From positions 806,001-870,000 of the forward strand of contig NZ_CANKWO010000001.1 of the NCBI RefSeq assembly GCF_947487515.1: a DNA stretch of 64,000 nt, given 5' to 3'. Below the pieces are notes generated by a model. It was given only the letters and a program-made list of their open reading frames with translations, did no database searches and was not told where the DNA came from. This document shows positions 1 to 7,287 of the stretch, in pieces. Both the position numbers and the translations under genes were made by a program. The DNA comes from an uncultured Litoreibacter sp. (lineage in GTDB: Bacteria > Pseudomonadota > Alphaproteobacteria > Rhodobacterales > Rhodobacteraceae). Every line of letters starts with the position of its first letter. Positions within the stretch are counted from its first letter, which is position 1.

Positions 1-267
1 AGCTGATACTAAAGTAATCGCATCGGTATCTTCATCCCATAACCTTGCCGCAGCTAGGTACGCAGCGTCTTCAAATGCATAAAAAATATCGAGAAGCGAT
101 TTACGTTGAAGGGTCAAAGGCAAAGGAGGATCGGTTAAACTAGGCCTACTTAGGTATTCCTCACAAAAAGCTAAACTAGTCAACAATACACATAACTCGC
201 GATCAAGTCGCTGCCTGATATCTGCAACTGTCAGTATATCCTTAGTACCGCTGCTCACGTTACTCAT
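1..267 (-). CDS. Hypothetical protein, N-terminal part only
   Basis: An open minus-strand frame begins with ATG at 267 (MSNVSSGTKD...) and runs without a stop through all 89 codons to the window edge, so the C-terminus is missing. The visible part is acidic and leucine-rich, with a helical-looking stretch around residues 50-85 (LLDIFYAFEDAAYLAAARLW). No signal peptide, membrane segment or catalytic motif is visible and I do not recognise the family. The DNA is distinctly more AT-rich than lepA next door, with codons such as TTA, ATA and AGT, which suggests recently acquired or accessory DNA. No strong Shine-Dalgarno precedes the ATG (only an AAAGAA stretch), so the start is tentative. Confidence 0.5.
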   Translation of the reverse strand, partial: MSNVSSGTKDILTVADIRQRLDRELCVLLTSLAFCEEYLSRPSLTDPPLPLTLQRKSLLDIFYAFEDAAYLAAARLWDEDTDAITLVSA

Positions 268-369
268 TTCTTTGTATCCCAAAAGTTAGCCTGGAAACCT
301 TTCCTAGGTATGGGCACGCGCTTTGCTTTGCAAAACGCTGCCGCCCACCCGCCGTGAAATTGAACAGCT

Positions 370-2184
370 TTAGCTGTCCATTTTCAAGGCGCTAATAAAC
401 GCCTCTTGAGGGATGTCCACCTTCCCGAACTGGCGCATCTTCTTTTTACCGGCCTTCTGCTTCTCCAGCAGCTTTTTCTTCCGCGAAGCGTCGCCGCCGT
501 AGCATTTGGCAGTCACGTCTTTGCGCATGGCGGCCAGCGTTTCGCGGGCAATGATGCGGCCACCGATGGCGGCTTGGATCGGGATTTTGAACATGTGGCG
601 CGGGATCAGGTCCTTGAGCTTCTCAACCATCGCGCGGCCGCGTTGTTCAGCGCGGTCGTGGTGCACCATGATCGACAGCGCATCCACCGGCTCGTCATTC
701 ACCAAGATTTGCATCTTGACCAAACGGTCCTCACGGTAGCCCGTCATTTGGTAATCAAACGACGCGTACCCCTTGGTGACGGATTTCAGGCGATCATAGA
801 AATCGAACACAACTTCATTGAGGGGCAAATCATAGACCACCATCGCGCGGGTACCGGCGTAGGTCAGGTCCTCTTGGATGCCGCGACGGTCTTGGCACAG
901 CTTGAGGACATCGCCAAGGTACTCATCCGGCACAAGGATCGTCGCCTTGATGCGCGGCTCCTCTAGGTGGTCCACATGGGTCAGGTCCGGCATGTCGGCG
1001 GGGTTATGCAGGTCGATCTTCTCGGCCTCCTCCCCGTCTTTTGCGCGCATATAGACGTGGTAAATCACCGAGGGCGCTGTGGTGATCAGATCGATGTCAT
1101 ACTCGCGCTCGATCCGGTCGCGGATCACCTCTAGGTGCAACAGCCCAAGGAAGCCACAGCGGAAGCCAAAGCCAAGAGCGGCAGAGGTTTCCATCTCGTA
1201 GCTGAAGGACGCATCATTTAGCGCCAGTTTCTCAATCGCATCGCGCAGGTCCTCGAACAGCGCGGAATCCACAGGGAACAACCCACAGAACACCACCGGC
1301 TGCGACGGCTTGAAGCCATCAAGCGCCTCGTCAGTGCCCTTCTTCTCGTGGGTGATCGTGTCGCCCACGCGCGTGTCACGTACCTGCTTGATCGATGCGG
1401 TCAGGAAGCCCAACTCGCCCGGCCCAAGTTCGTCGATATTGGTCAGCTCAGGCTTAAACACCCCGATGCGGTCCACATGGTGCGTGGAGCCGTTCGAAAG
1501 CATCTTGATCCGCTCGCCGCGCTTCAACACGCCGTCAATGATGCGCACCAGCACGATCACCCCGAGGTAGCTGTCGTACCATGAATCCACCAGCATCGCC
1601 TTCAGCGGCGCATCGCGTTCGCCCTGAGGGGCGGGCAGGCGGGTGACGATGGCTTCCAAAGTCTCGTGGATGCCCTGCCCCGTTTTCGCGGACACCTGAA
1701 TAGCGTCGGTGGCGTCAATGCCGATGACGTCTTCGATCTGTTCGGCCACGCGGTCGCAATCGGCGGCGGGCAGGTCGATCTTGTTGAGCACCGGCACGAT
1801 CTCGTGATCCGCCTCAATGGCGTGATAGACATTGGCCAGCGTCTGGGCCTCAACCCCTTGCGAGCTGTCGACCACCAGCAGCGAGCCCTCAACCGCACGC
1901 ATGGAGCGCGAGACCTCATAGGCGAAATCCACGTGACCAGGAGTGTCGATCAGGTTGAGAACATAGTCCTCCCCGTCGTCGGCCTTATAGTCGATCCGCA
2001 CCGTCTGCGCCTTGATCGTGATACCGCGTTCGCGCTCGATATCCATGCTGTCGAGCATCTGGTCCTTCATGTCGCGCGCGGCGACAGTATTCGTCTCTTG
2101 GATGAGGCGATCAGCCAGCGTGGATTTACCGTGGTCGATATGCGCCACGATGGAGAAATTGCGGATTTTTGAAAGCTCGGTCAT
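370..2184 (-). CDS. lepA: Elongation factor 4 (LepA), ribosome back-translocase GTPase
   Basis: A 604-residue protein of the full length usual for bacterial LepA. It opens with the translational GTPase domain: P-loop AHIDHGKST near residues 14-22, switch [10 protein letters not shown] near 80, and NKID near 133. These are followed by EF-G-like domains II, III and V and the LepA-specific C-terminal domain ([17 protein letters not shown]). LepA binds the ribosome and back-translocates or remodels stalled complexes in the cytoplasm. The ATG at 2184 begins [19 protein letters not shown], the typical LepA start. It is transcribed alone; the upstream neighbour is divergent and the downstream low-GC partial gene lies on the same strand about 100 bp away. 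Confidence 0.98.
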   Translation of the reverse strand: MTELSKIRNFSIVAHIDHGKSTLADRLIQETNTVAARDMKDQMLDSMDIERERGITIKAQTVRIDYKADDGEDYVLNLIDTPGHVDFAYEVSRSMRAVEGSLLVVDSSQGVEAQTLANVYHAIEADHEIVPVLNKIDLPAADCDRVAEQIEDVIGIDATDAIQVSAKTGQGIHETLEAIVTRLPAPQGERDAPLKAMLVDSWYDSYLGVIVLVRIIDGVLKRGERIKMLSNGSTHHVDRIGVFKPELTNIDELGPGELGFLTASIKQVRDTRVGDTITHEKKGTDEALDGFKPSQPVVFCGLFPVDSALFEDLRDAIEKLALNDASFSYEMETSAALGFGFRCGFLGLLHLEVIRDRIEREYDIDLITTAPSVIYHVYMRAKDGEEAEKIDLHNPADMPDLTHVDHLEEPRIKATILVPDEYLGDVLKLCQDRRGIQEDLTYAGTRAMVVYDLPLNEVVFDFYDRLKSVTKGYASFDYQMTGYREDRLVKMQILVNDEPVDALSIMVHHDRAEQRGRAMVEKLKDLIPRHMFKIPIQAAIGGRIIARETLAAMRKDVTAKCYGGDASRKKKLLEKQKAGKKKMRQFGKVDIPQEAFISALKMDS

Positions 2185-2508
2185 GGGAAAGGGATATGGT
2201 TGGCTTTCATGGCTTGGTCAAGGTGCCTGTTGCCCTTGGTGCCTTAGGTTTAACAGATGATCCCCATGTTCTGCATCATCCCGCCCGCAAGACCCTTAGT
2301 GAGAATCAGTTCGGCCTGAAACTATGGCAACAATGTGTCTGCGGTTGCCGGAACAGAAACAGTGACCGCCTTCCCTAGGGTTTTAGTTCAAGTATCACAC
2401 CATATATGGACCATAACCCACTGAAAAATGGCAAAAACTTGACGTTAACGTGTCATTAATGGACATTAACGGTCTCTGTTCTGCTGCCCCTCCAAAAGGA
2501 TGTTAATT
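2185..2508. other. Divergent intergenic region between lepA and a small secreted protein gene
   Basis: This 324-bp stretch holds no convincing gene; short plus-strand frames here extend antisense lepA sequence and have no coding character. It should carry the lepA promoter on one strand and the promoter of the 2509 gene on the other. The GC-like half next to lepA gives way to AT-richer sequence after about 2380. There is a small inverted repeat (GGCAAC 2326-2331 / GTTGCC 2344-2349). The most informative part is the TTAA-rich element at 2444-2470, listed separately. Confidence 0.6.
2444..2470 (-). promoter_or_regulatory. Candidate CtrA binding site (TTAA-N7-TTAAC plus extra half-site)
   Basis: Read on the minus strand, 2459-2444 is TTAATGACACGTTAAC, an exact match to the alphaproteobacterial CtrA consensus TTAA-N7-TTAAC. 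A third half-site (TTAAC, 2466-2470) lies six bases further on, so the whole segment is an imperfect palindrome. It ends 38 bases before the ATG of the small secreted protein at 2509 and just after a possible TTGACG -35 hexamer at 2439. CtrA is an OmpR-type response regulator controlling cell-cycle, motility and gene-transfer functions in this group. The motif match is seen; CtrA control is inferred. Confidence 0.5.
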
Positions 2509-2877
2509 ATGTTCCGTATTGCCCTTGCCGGCCTTTGCCTCGTAACCGCTGCACCTGTTTTTGCCGGTGACCAATCACTCTACCCGCATGTTCACACCAA
2601 CACCTTTATTGTGGGCAGCTACACGACCCCTATCAACTACCGCGCTCATAACCCATCTGGCGACAACACAGGTCGCGGCTTCAACGAGAGCGAAATCATC
2701 CGCTCCCGTGGTCACAACACAGCCGACACCAAGTACCTTCCGCGCACACGCCACGGCGCAGGCTCGATTGCCGATGACGGCCCTGTCACCGAGATTTTTG
2801 TCGAGAACCTGCCAGCACTGAATGGCACGCATGCACCACGCCGCGTCATGTTGGGTTCGAACCTGCCGCGCTACTAA
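2509..2877 (+). CDS. Small secreted protein of unknown function
   Basis: A 122-residue protein with a clear Sec signal peptide (MFRIALAGLCLVTAAPVFA, cleavage after residue 19) and a mature part of about 103 residues rich in Asn, His, Arg, Gly and Thr. There are no cysteines in the mature part and no recognised domain. The ATG at 2509 is preferred over the in-frame ATG at 2500 because AAAAGGA ends 8 bases before it, and because the protein then starts directly with the signal peptide. A candidate CtrA box lies just upstream and a hairpin terminator follows at 2902. Probably periplasmic or exported; no function can be assigned. Confidence 0.8.
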   Translation: MFRIALAGLCLVTAAPVFAGDQSLYPHVHTNTFIVGSYTTPINYRAHNPSGDNTGRGFNESEIIRSRGHNTADTKYLPRTRHGAGSIADDGPVTEIFVENLPALNGTHAPRRVMLGSNLPRY

Positions 2878-2901
2878 GCGGCCCTAAGTACAAATTGTGA
2901 T

Positions 2902-2934
2902 CGCCGCGGAGATTGAATTCTTCGCGGCGTTTCG
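2902..2934 (+). terminator. Rho-independent terminator after the small secreted protein gene
   Basis: CGCCGCG (2902-2908) pairs with CGCGGCG (2923-2929), extended by two more pairs inward, and is followed by a short T run (TTT). It lies 24 bases after the stop codon at 2877. Confidence 0.6.
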
Positions 2935-2994
2935 CGTATGATCCCCCCAATTCAGAGCGCGAGCCACATCGCGCCGAACTTATGGAGCGGGAAT

Positions 2995-3309
2995 ATGGGT
3001 TTCAAAACAGCAATCATCCTATGTGTGGTGGGCCTATCAACAAGCGGCGCAATCGCTGGACCAATAGAGCGCGCCTGCCTCAAGGCTGATCGCAAAGCCG
3101 CTTCGCGCCCCTTGTGCAATTGCGTCCAGCAAGTGGCTGACCTGACATTAGACAGCGGTGATCAACGCCTTGCCGCGACGTTCTTTTCAGACCCCCACCG
3201 CGCGCAGGTTATCCGCCAGTCCGACAACTCGGGCCATGAGCGGTTTTGGAAGCGCTACAAAGAATTCGGGGCAAACGCAGAAAGCTACTGCCGGTCCGTC
3301 AGAAGCTGA
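2995..3309 (+). CDS. Small exported cysteine-containing protein
   Basis: A 104-residue protein with a signal peptide (MGFKTAIILCVVGLSTSGAIA, about residues 1-21). The mature domain has conserved-looking cysteines: ERAC, LCNCVQQ and SYC near the C-terminus. It resembles small roseobacter periplasmic proteins often given vague names, but I cannot assign a function. The four mature cysteines suggest disulfides. The ATG at 2995 is chosen because GGAG (2984-2987) precedes it by 7 bases and the signal peptide starts there; the longer frame from 2938 has no ribosome site. The 3' end overlaps the convergent phosphatase gene by 25 bp. Confidence 0.75.
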   Translation: MGFKTAIILCVVGLSTSGAIAGPIERACLKADRKAASRPLCNCVQQVADLTLDSGDQRLAATFFSDPHRAQVIRQSDNSGHERFWKRYKEFGANAESYCRSVRS

Positions 3310-3749
3310 GCCACCAGCCCGTCGACATACCCTTCAAGTAAAGCAATCACCGGCATGAATTTACCGGTGTAATACGGGTCAGGGACATCTACATCTTCTG
3401 CGTCCGGTCCGAAGGATGACATCAAGACGATGGGCACGGATTTACCGGCAGGACGTTTGGCTTCGATATCTCGGCGGATGGCCTCATCCATCGCAATGAT
3501 ATAGTCAAATGTCTCGAAATCATCGCTCCGAAACCGGCGCGACATTTGATCCTCGATGTTATATCCCTTAATCCGCGAAGCAACCACAGCGCGCGCATCT
3601 GGTGGGTTACCAACATGCCATCCTGCGGTGGCGGCGCTGTCTATCTCCAGCTCCAACCCAGCGTCTTGCGCCTTTGCTCTCAAAATGCCTTCCGCCATTG
3701 GCGATCGGCAGATGTTGCCCAAACAGACAAACAATACTCGTATTGTCAC
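3285..3749 (-). CDS. Low molecular weight protein-tyrosine phosphatase
   Basis: A cytoplasmic phosphatase of about 154 residues, the usual size for the LMW-PTP family. The N-terminal catalytic P-loop reads CLGNICRSP (C9, R15 from the GTG start), matching CX5R(S/T). The general-acid aspartate lies in DPYY near the C-terminus. These enzymes hydrolyse phosphotyrosine and, in bacteria, often act on tyrosine kinases of polysaccharide export; no such kinase is encoded nearby. The GTG start at 3749 is preferred because GGGGAG lies 9 bases upstream and the protein then begins VTIRVLFVCLGN; a longer TTG/ATG-type start nine codons upstream has no support. Confidence 0.93.
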   Translation of the reverse strand: MTIRVLFVCLGNICRSPMAEGILRAKAQDAGLELEIDSAATAGWHVGNPPDARAVVASRIKGYNIEDQMSRRFRSDDFETFDYIIAMDEAIRRDIEAKRPAGKSVPIVLMSSFGPDAEDVDVPDPYYTGKFMPVIALLEGYVDGLVAQLLTDRQ

Positions 3750-3856
3750 TTTGATAGCTCCCCAGCTAAGCCACAACCTTGCGCGATATGGCTTTACCGA
3801 TCAAGTGAGAAGCCATCTTACCTAACGTTAACTTGAGGGGTACTCTGGGAAAAGGA

Positions 3857-3885
3857 ATAAAAAAGGCGGCCCCTTCGGACCGCCT
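3857..3885 (-). terminator. Rho-independent terminator downstream of the copper chaperone gene
   Basis: Read on the minus strand, AGGCGG (3885-3880) pairs with CCGCCT (3869-3864) and is followed by TTTTTATT. It lies about 30 bases beyond the stop of the PCu(A)C gene at 3914 and would end the 4812-3914 transcript. Confidence 0.8.
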
Positions 3886-3913
3886 CAGACAGGTGTTTCA
3901 AATGTAGGTTTGC

Positions 3914-4408
3914 TTAGTGATCGTGAGACCCGTGTTTGTGGCCATGACCATCTTTCTGCCCGTGATCGGGTTTGCGCTCCAAATCGACCGGCACCATGAC
4001 TTCAATGTCGCCAGCCTTTTCGAAGGTGAGTGTCACGGCAACCATGGCCCCTTGCTCCAAGGTGCCATTCAGGCCCATCAGCATCACATGCTTGCCACCG
4101 CGCTTCATTTCAATCATGTCACCCGCGGCTACGGGAAAGCCCTCCTCGACATGCACCATTTTCATGACGCCGTCATTCTCGTGATGGGTGTGCAGCTCTA
4201 CGCGTTTGGCCGCCGGTGAGGCTGCCCCAACAAGAACATCATCAACATCGGTCATGTTCATCAATGTGATAAAGGCCGCGCCAGTCTTGGCATTTGCGGT
4301 GGCGCTACGCGCGTAGGAATCGGTCACCTTGAAGGCTGCATCGCCCGCGAAGGCCGCTGTGGAAAGAGTGGCGGCAAAGATGGCCGCAGAAATGAGTTTC
4401 AGAGACAT
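3914..4408 (-). CDS. Periplasmic copper chaperone, PCu(A)C family
   Basis: A 164-residue protein with a signal peptide (residues 1-21, ending AAFA) and a single PCu(A)C domain. The copper ligands follow the family H(M)-X10-M-X21-H-X-M pattern: His in VELHTHH, Met in GVMKM, and His and Met in GKHVMLMGL. A strongly histidine-rich tail (HGQKDGHGHKHGSHDH) adds a likely metal-binding extension. PCu(A)C proteins deliver Cu(I) to the CuA or CuB sites of cytochrome oxidase. The ATG at 4408 is chosen over the upstream frame at 4468 because it begins the signal peptide and follows AGGG. It is probably cotranscribed with the small CPxC protein 56 bp upstream. Confidence 0.93.
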   Translation of the reverse strand: MSLKLISAAIFAATLSTAAFAGDAAFKVTDSYARSATANAKTGAAFITLMNMTDVDDVLVGAASPAAKRVELHTHHENDGVMKMVHVEEGFPVAAGDMIEMKRGGKHVMLMGLNGTLEQGAMVAVTLTFEKAGDIEVMVPVDLERKPDHGQKDGHGHKHGSHDH

Positions 4409-4464
4409 ATGACATGCCCTTTCGTCTGAGGTTTTAGTGATTGTTTGGAAGTCGATAAGCCGGA

Positions 4465-4812
4465 TCAACCAACAGGTGGTGCGCGCGCACTCACCCCAGC
4501 ATTATCGCGACGGGCAACGGCTTGACTGGACTGGATCAGTACCAACTCCATGCGCCCTACCGGAGCGCATATCTCCAGCCCCGATGAAACCGGCGCCCCC
4601 GCGAGGGCCACCATTGTGCAATCCGGACACATCGGGGCGGGATCGACCTTGCCACCATTCGCATCCAGCAATATGGTTTGCAGGCCGGCCCCAGTGCATA
4701 TCACCATAACCTGCGCGCCGGCGTCGCGGTCGCGCATCATCGCCATGGACCCCATTGTGGCCACCATGGTGAGCACAAGCAGCAAGGCAAACAGTTGGCG
4801 CACAATCATCAT
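4465..4812 (-). CDS. Small membrane-anchored CPxC protein, likely copper-related
   Basis: A protein of about 115 residues with an N-terminal hydrophobic segment (residues about 5-25, signal or anchor) and a periplasmic part containing CTG and a CPDC motif, similar in layout to DUF2946-type proteins found beside copper genes. It sits 56 bp upstream of a PCu(A)C chaperone on the same strand, so a role in copper delivery or sensing is inferred from context. Possible starts are the adjacent ATGs at 4812 and 4809; a TTG two codons upstream also exists and no clear Shine-Dalgarno decides between them. Family assignment is tentative. Confidence 0.65.
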   Translation of the reverse strand: MMIVRQLFALLLVLTMVATMGSMAMMRDRDAGAQVMVICTGAGLQTILLDANGGKVDPAPMCPDCTMVALAGAPVSSGLEICAPVGRMELVLIQSSQAVARRDNAGVSARAPPVG

Positions 4813-4932
4813 AGGCAAAGTCTTAGACCGCAGGCGTCACCGCGCCAAGACGTCAATTTGCCCCTTCACCCCAGTGTGACGATCCATCGCGCGGCCCCTC
4901 CGCGTCAGTGGCATTCCGCCTCGCAAAACGAC

Positions 4933-4962
4933 AACGGCCCCGCCGGTTAAGGCGAGGCCGTT
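4933..4962 (-). terminator. Rho-independent terminator after rpmB
   Basis: Read on the minus strand, AACGGCC (4962-4956) with CGCC pairs with GGCG and GGCCGTT (4939-4933), followed by GTCGTTTTG. It lies 20 bases beyond the rpmB stop. Confidence 0.75.
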
Positions 4963-4982
4963 TCGATACGATCAACGAAACC

Positions 4983-5270
4983 TTAAGCTTCTGCTTGGGC
5001 TTTCGCGATGTCTTTCTTAACCTTGAGCGCCTTTGTGGACAGCTCAGCGTCTTTCGACTTTGCCATGAAGCCATCAAGGCCACCGCGGTGATCTACCGTG
5101 CGCAGGGCAGCAGCAGAGATGCGGAACTTGAAGCCGCGACCCAAGGTCTCGGACAACAATGTGACATCGTTCAGGTTCGGCAAGAACCGGCGACGAGTAC
5201 GGTTTTTAGCGTGGCTGACATTGTTGCCGACCATCGGGCCTTTGCCAGTGAGTTCACAGACGCGCGACAT
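4983..5270 (-). CDS. rpmB: 50S ribosomal protein L28
   Basis: A 95-residue protein beginning [20 protein letters not shown], diagnostic for bacterial L28, with a basic core ([12 protein letters not shown]) and the C-terminal alanine/lysine helix common in alphaproteobacteria. It is a structural component of the large ribosomal subunit near the E site. It appears monocistronic, with its own terminator at 4933-4962 and a 180-bp upstream gap to meaB. The L28 zinc cysteines are only partly present (one Cys), as in cysteine-poor alphaproteobacterial forms. GGAAA precedes the ATG. Confidence 0.97.
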   Translation of the reverse strand: MSRVCELTGKGPMVGNNVSHAKNRTRRRFLPNLNDVTLLSETLGRGFKFRISAAALRTVDHRGGLDGFMAKSKDAELSTKALKVKKDIAKAQAEA

Positions 5271-5451
5271 ATGCGTTTCCTTCCGGTCTTAAACAAGTGA
5301 AGGCACCGCACATACGATGCCCTAAATTCGATTTGCGTGGAATAGGCGCAGATTCTGTAAGGGTCAAGGGCAGATTGGTTGAATCCCCCAGCATACACAG
5401 TGTTTCTTGCTGATAGCGGCGTATCAGGACGAAACCGCGCGGAAAAAACCG

Positions 5452-6414
5452 TTACTTCGACAGAGCATCCAGCATTTTGGCAGCCGCCCGATCGGGGGAA
5501 AGCGCCCCTTGGGAAACCTCCAACGCCAGAGATTCCATCGCTGATTTCGCTGACGTATCCGTCGTGATCCGAGCCAAAAGCCCCGTGCGCACCGCTTCGT
5601 TGAACCAATGCACACCTTGGGCCTTGCGCCGCGCCTCCCAGTGGCCATGCTCTTTGCGCCAAGTGCTGAGCGACTGCATATCCTGCCATGCCTCATCCAG
5701 CCCCAGCCCCGTCAGCGCCGACACACTTAAGGCCTTTGGGAAGCCCTCAGGGTCCTGCACCCGTTTGCGCAACAGGCGCAATGCCCCTGCGTAATCCGCT
5801 TGGGTGCGGGTCGCCGCGGGCTTGAGATCACCATCGGCCTTATTCACCAAGATCAAATCCGCGATCTCCATGATACCGCGCTTCACGCCTTGCAACTCGT
5901 CGCCGCCCGCAGGGGCCAACAACAAGATGAACAAATCGGACATCTCGGCCACCATGGTTTCGGACTGGCCAACACCCACGGTTTCAATCAGCACCACATC
6001 AAAGCCCGCCGCCTCGCAAAGCGTCACCGCCTCACGGGTACGCCGCGCCACGCCCCCCAAGTGAGACTGCGAGGGCGAGGGCCGGATAAACGCATTCGGA
6101 TCGCGAGACAGTAGGTCCATGCGGGTTTTATCCCCCAATATCGACCCTCCCGACCGCGTAGAGCTTGGATCAACCGCCAACACCGCCACCCGAAGCCCCT
6201 GCCCCGTGAGGTGCATCCCGAACCCCTCGATGAACGTCGATTTCCCCACCCCTGGTGTACCAGACAGCCCGATCCTCAACGCCTGCGGGGCGTCCACACG
6301 TAGCCTGTCAATTAAGGCCAGCGCATCCGCACGATGATCTTCGCGTGCGCTTTCAACCAGTGTGATTGCGCGCGCCAAAGTGCGCCTGTCCCCCGACCGT
6401 ATCTTTGAGGCCAT
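5452..6414 (-). CDS. meaB: MeaB-type GTPase, methylmalonyl-CoA mutase chaperone
   Basis: A G3E-family GTPase of about 320 residues. Walker A GTPGVGKST lies near residues 52-60, with DPSS(TRSGGSILGD)KTRM, ETVGVGQSE and NKADGD following in the order usual for MeaB/ArgK. It gates cobalamin loading and protects methylmalonyl-CoA mutase in the propionyl-CoA/ethylmalonyl-CoA pathways. No mutase gene is in the window. The ATG at 6414 (MASKIRSGDRR) fits the normal MeaB start; a TTG six codons upstream (6432) is possible but neither has a strong ribosome site. It stands alone, divergent from the DUF3108 gene. Confidence 0.93.
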   Translation of the reverse strand: MASKIRSGDRRTLARAITLVESAREDHRADALALIDRLRVDAPQALRIGLSGTPGVGKSTFIEGFGMHLTGQGLRVAVLAVDPSSTRSGGSILGDKTRMDLLSRDPNAFIRPSPSQSHLGGVARRTREAVTLCEAAGFDVVLIETVGVGQSETMVAEMSDLFILLLAPAGGDELQGVKRGIMEIADLILVNKADGDLKPAATRTQADYAGALRLLRKRVQDPEGFPKALSVSALTGLGLDEAWQDMQSLSTWRKEHGHWEARRKAQGVHWFNEAVRTGLLARITTDTSAKSAMESLALEVSQGALSPDRAAAKMLDALSK

Positions 6415-6536
6415 GTCTTCAATATGTTTCAAGGCTGGGCAATCTTTCGCTTGTTTCCCCGTAGCGCGGGGGTGTTAACCGTAGGCTCAAGGGCCAATAT
6501 GTCTGAGACGCATAAGTGATGCAACGAGGCTAGAAT

Positions 6537-7256
6537 ATGAAGCAGTTTATGAAAATCTTGGGCATTTGCGCCCTTCCCCTGACACTGACCGCGCCACAAA
6601 TGGCCGCGGCTGACGGGGCGACCAACGCGAAATTTTCCGTGGCAATTCGGGGAATTACCGCCGGAACCCTAACCGTCAAAGGCTCCGAAAGCGGTGGATC
6701 CTACAAAGCCTCTGGCGTGCTACAAAGCGGCGGGCTGGTCGGTTTGGTCGCCAAGGTGAAATACACCGCGACCTCCAGCGGACGTATCAAAGGCAGCAGC
6801 TTTAGCCCCGCGCGCTATGACGAGAAGGCCGATACGGGCAAACGCAAATCCAGCTCCTCGATGACCTATAAAGGTGGCGTACCCAGCGTCTCGGATTACC
6901 AACCCTCCCCGAACGGGGTGAAACCCTCTACGCAAAAGGGCACCGTCGACCCGATGACCGCGCTATATGCGGCCTTTCGAGACGTCAACAAAGACGAGGT
7001 TTGCAAGCTGGATGTCAAAATGTACGACGGCAAGCGCCGCTCGCAGGTAAAGCTCAGCACCCCGCGCGCCGAGGGCGATATGATCAAATGCGATGGCGAA
7101 TACCGGCGTCTGGCGGGTTTCTCAGCCGAGGACATGGCGGAGAAATCGCGCTTCCCCTTCAACCTGTTCTACGCCAAGACCGCAGATGGCCGTTACCGCG
7201 TGGAAAAGGTGGTCACACATACGCTTTATGGCAACGCGGTGATGAAGCGGAAATAG
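6537..7256 (+). CDS. DUF3108 periplasmic protein
   Basis: A 239-residue exported protein with a signal peptide (MKQFMKILGICALPLTLTAPQMAAA). The mature part has the DUF3108 pattern: an initial beta-strand region (KFSVAIRGITAGTLTVKG), a tandem of strands with K.KYTATSSG, then DPMTALYAAFRD and a C-terminal PFNLFYA segment. The family is thought to form a lipid-binding-like beta sheet in the envelope, but its function is not established. Start is supported by CGAGG (6525-6529) 7 bases upstream. It is followed 31 bp later by hrpB on the same strand, so they may be cotranscribed. Confidence 0.85.
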   Translation: MKQFMKILGICALPLTLTAPQMAAADGATNAKFSVAIRGITAGTLTVKGSESGGSYKASGVLQSGGLVGLVAKVKYTATSSGRIKGSSFSPARYDEKADTGKRKSSSSMTYKGGVPSVSDYQPSPNGVKPSTQKGTVDPMTALYAAFRDVNKDEVCKLDVKMYDGKRRSQVKLSTPRAEGDMIKCDGEYRRLAGFSAEDMAEKSRFPFNLFYAKTADGRYRVEKVVTHTLYGNAVMKRK

Positions 7257-7287
7257 ACGCCAGCTTGAATGCGCGTTATGCGAAGGC

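Noticed and set aside
406-2172. Several long plus-strand frames across lepA
   Set aside because: They lie antisense to a complete LepA and have no domain or ribosome site.
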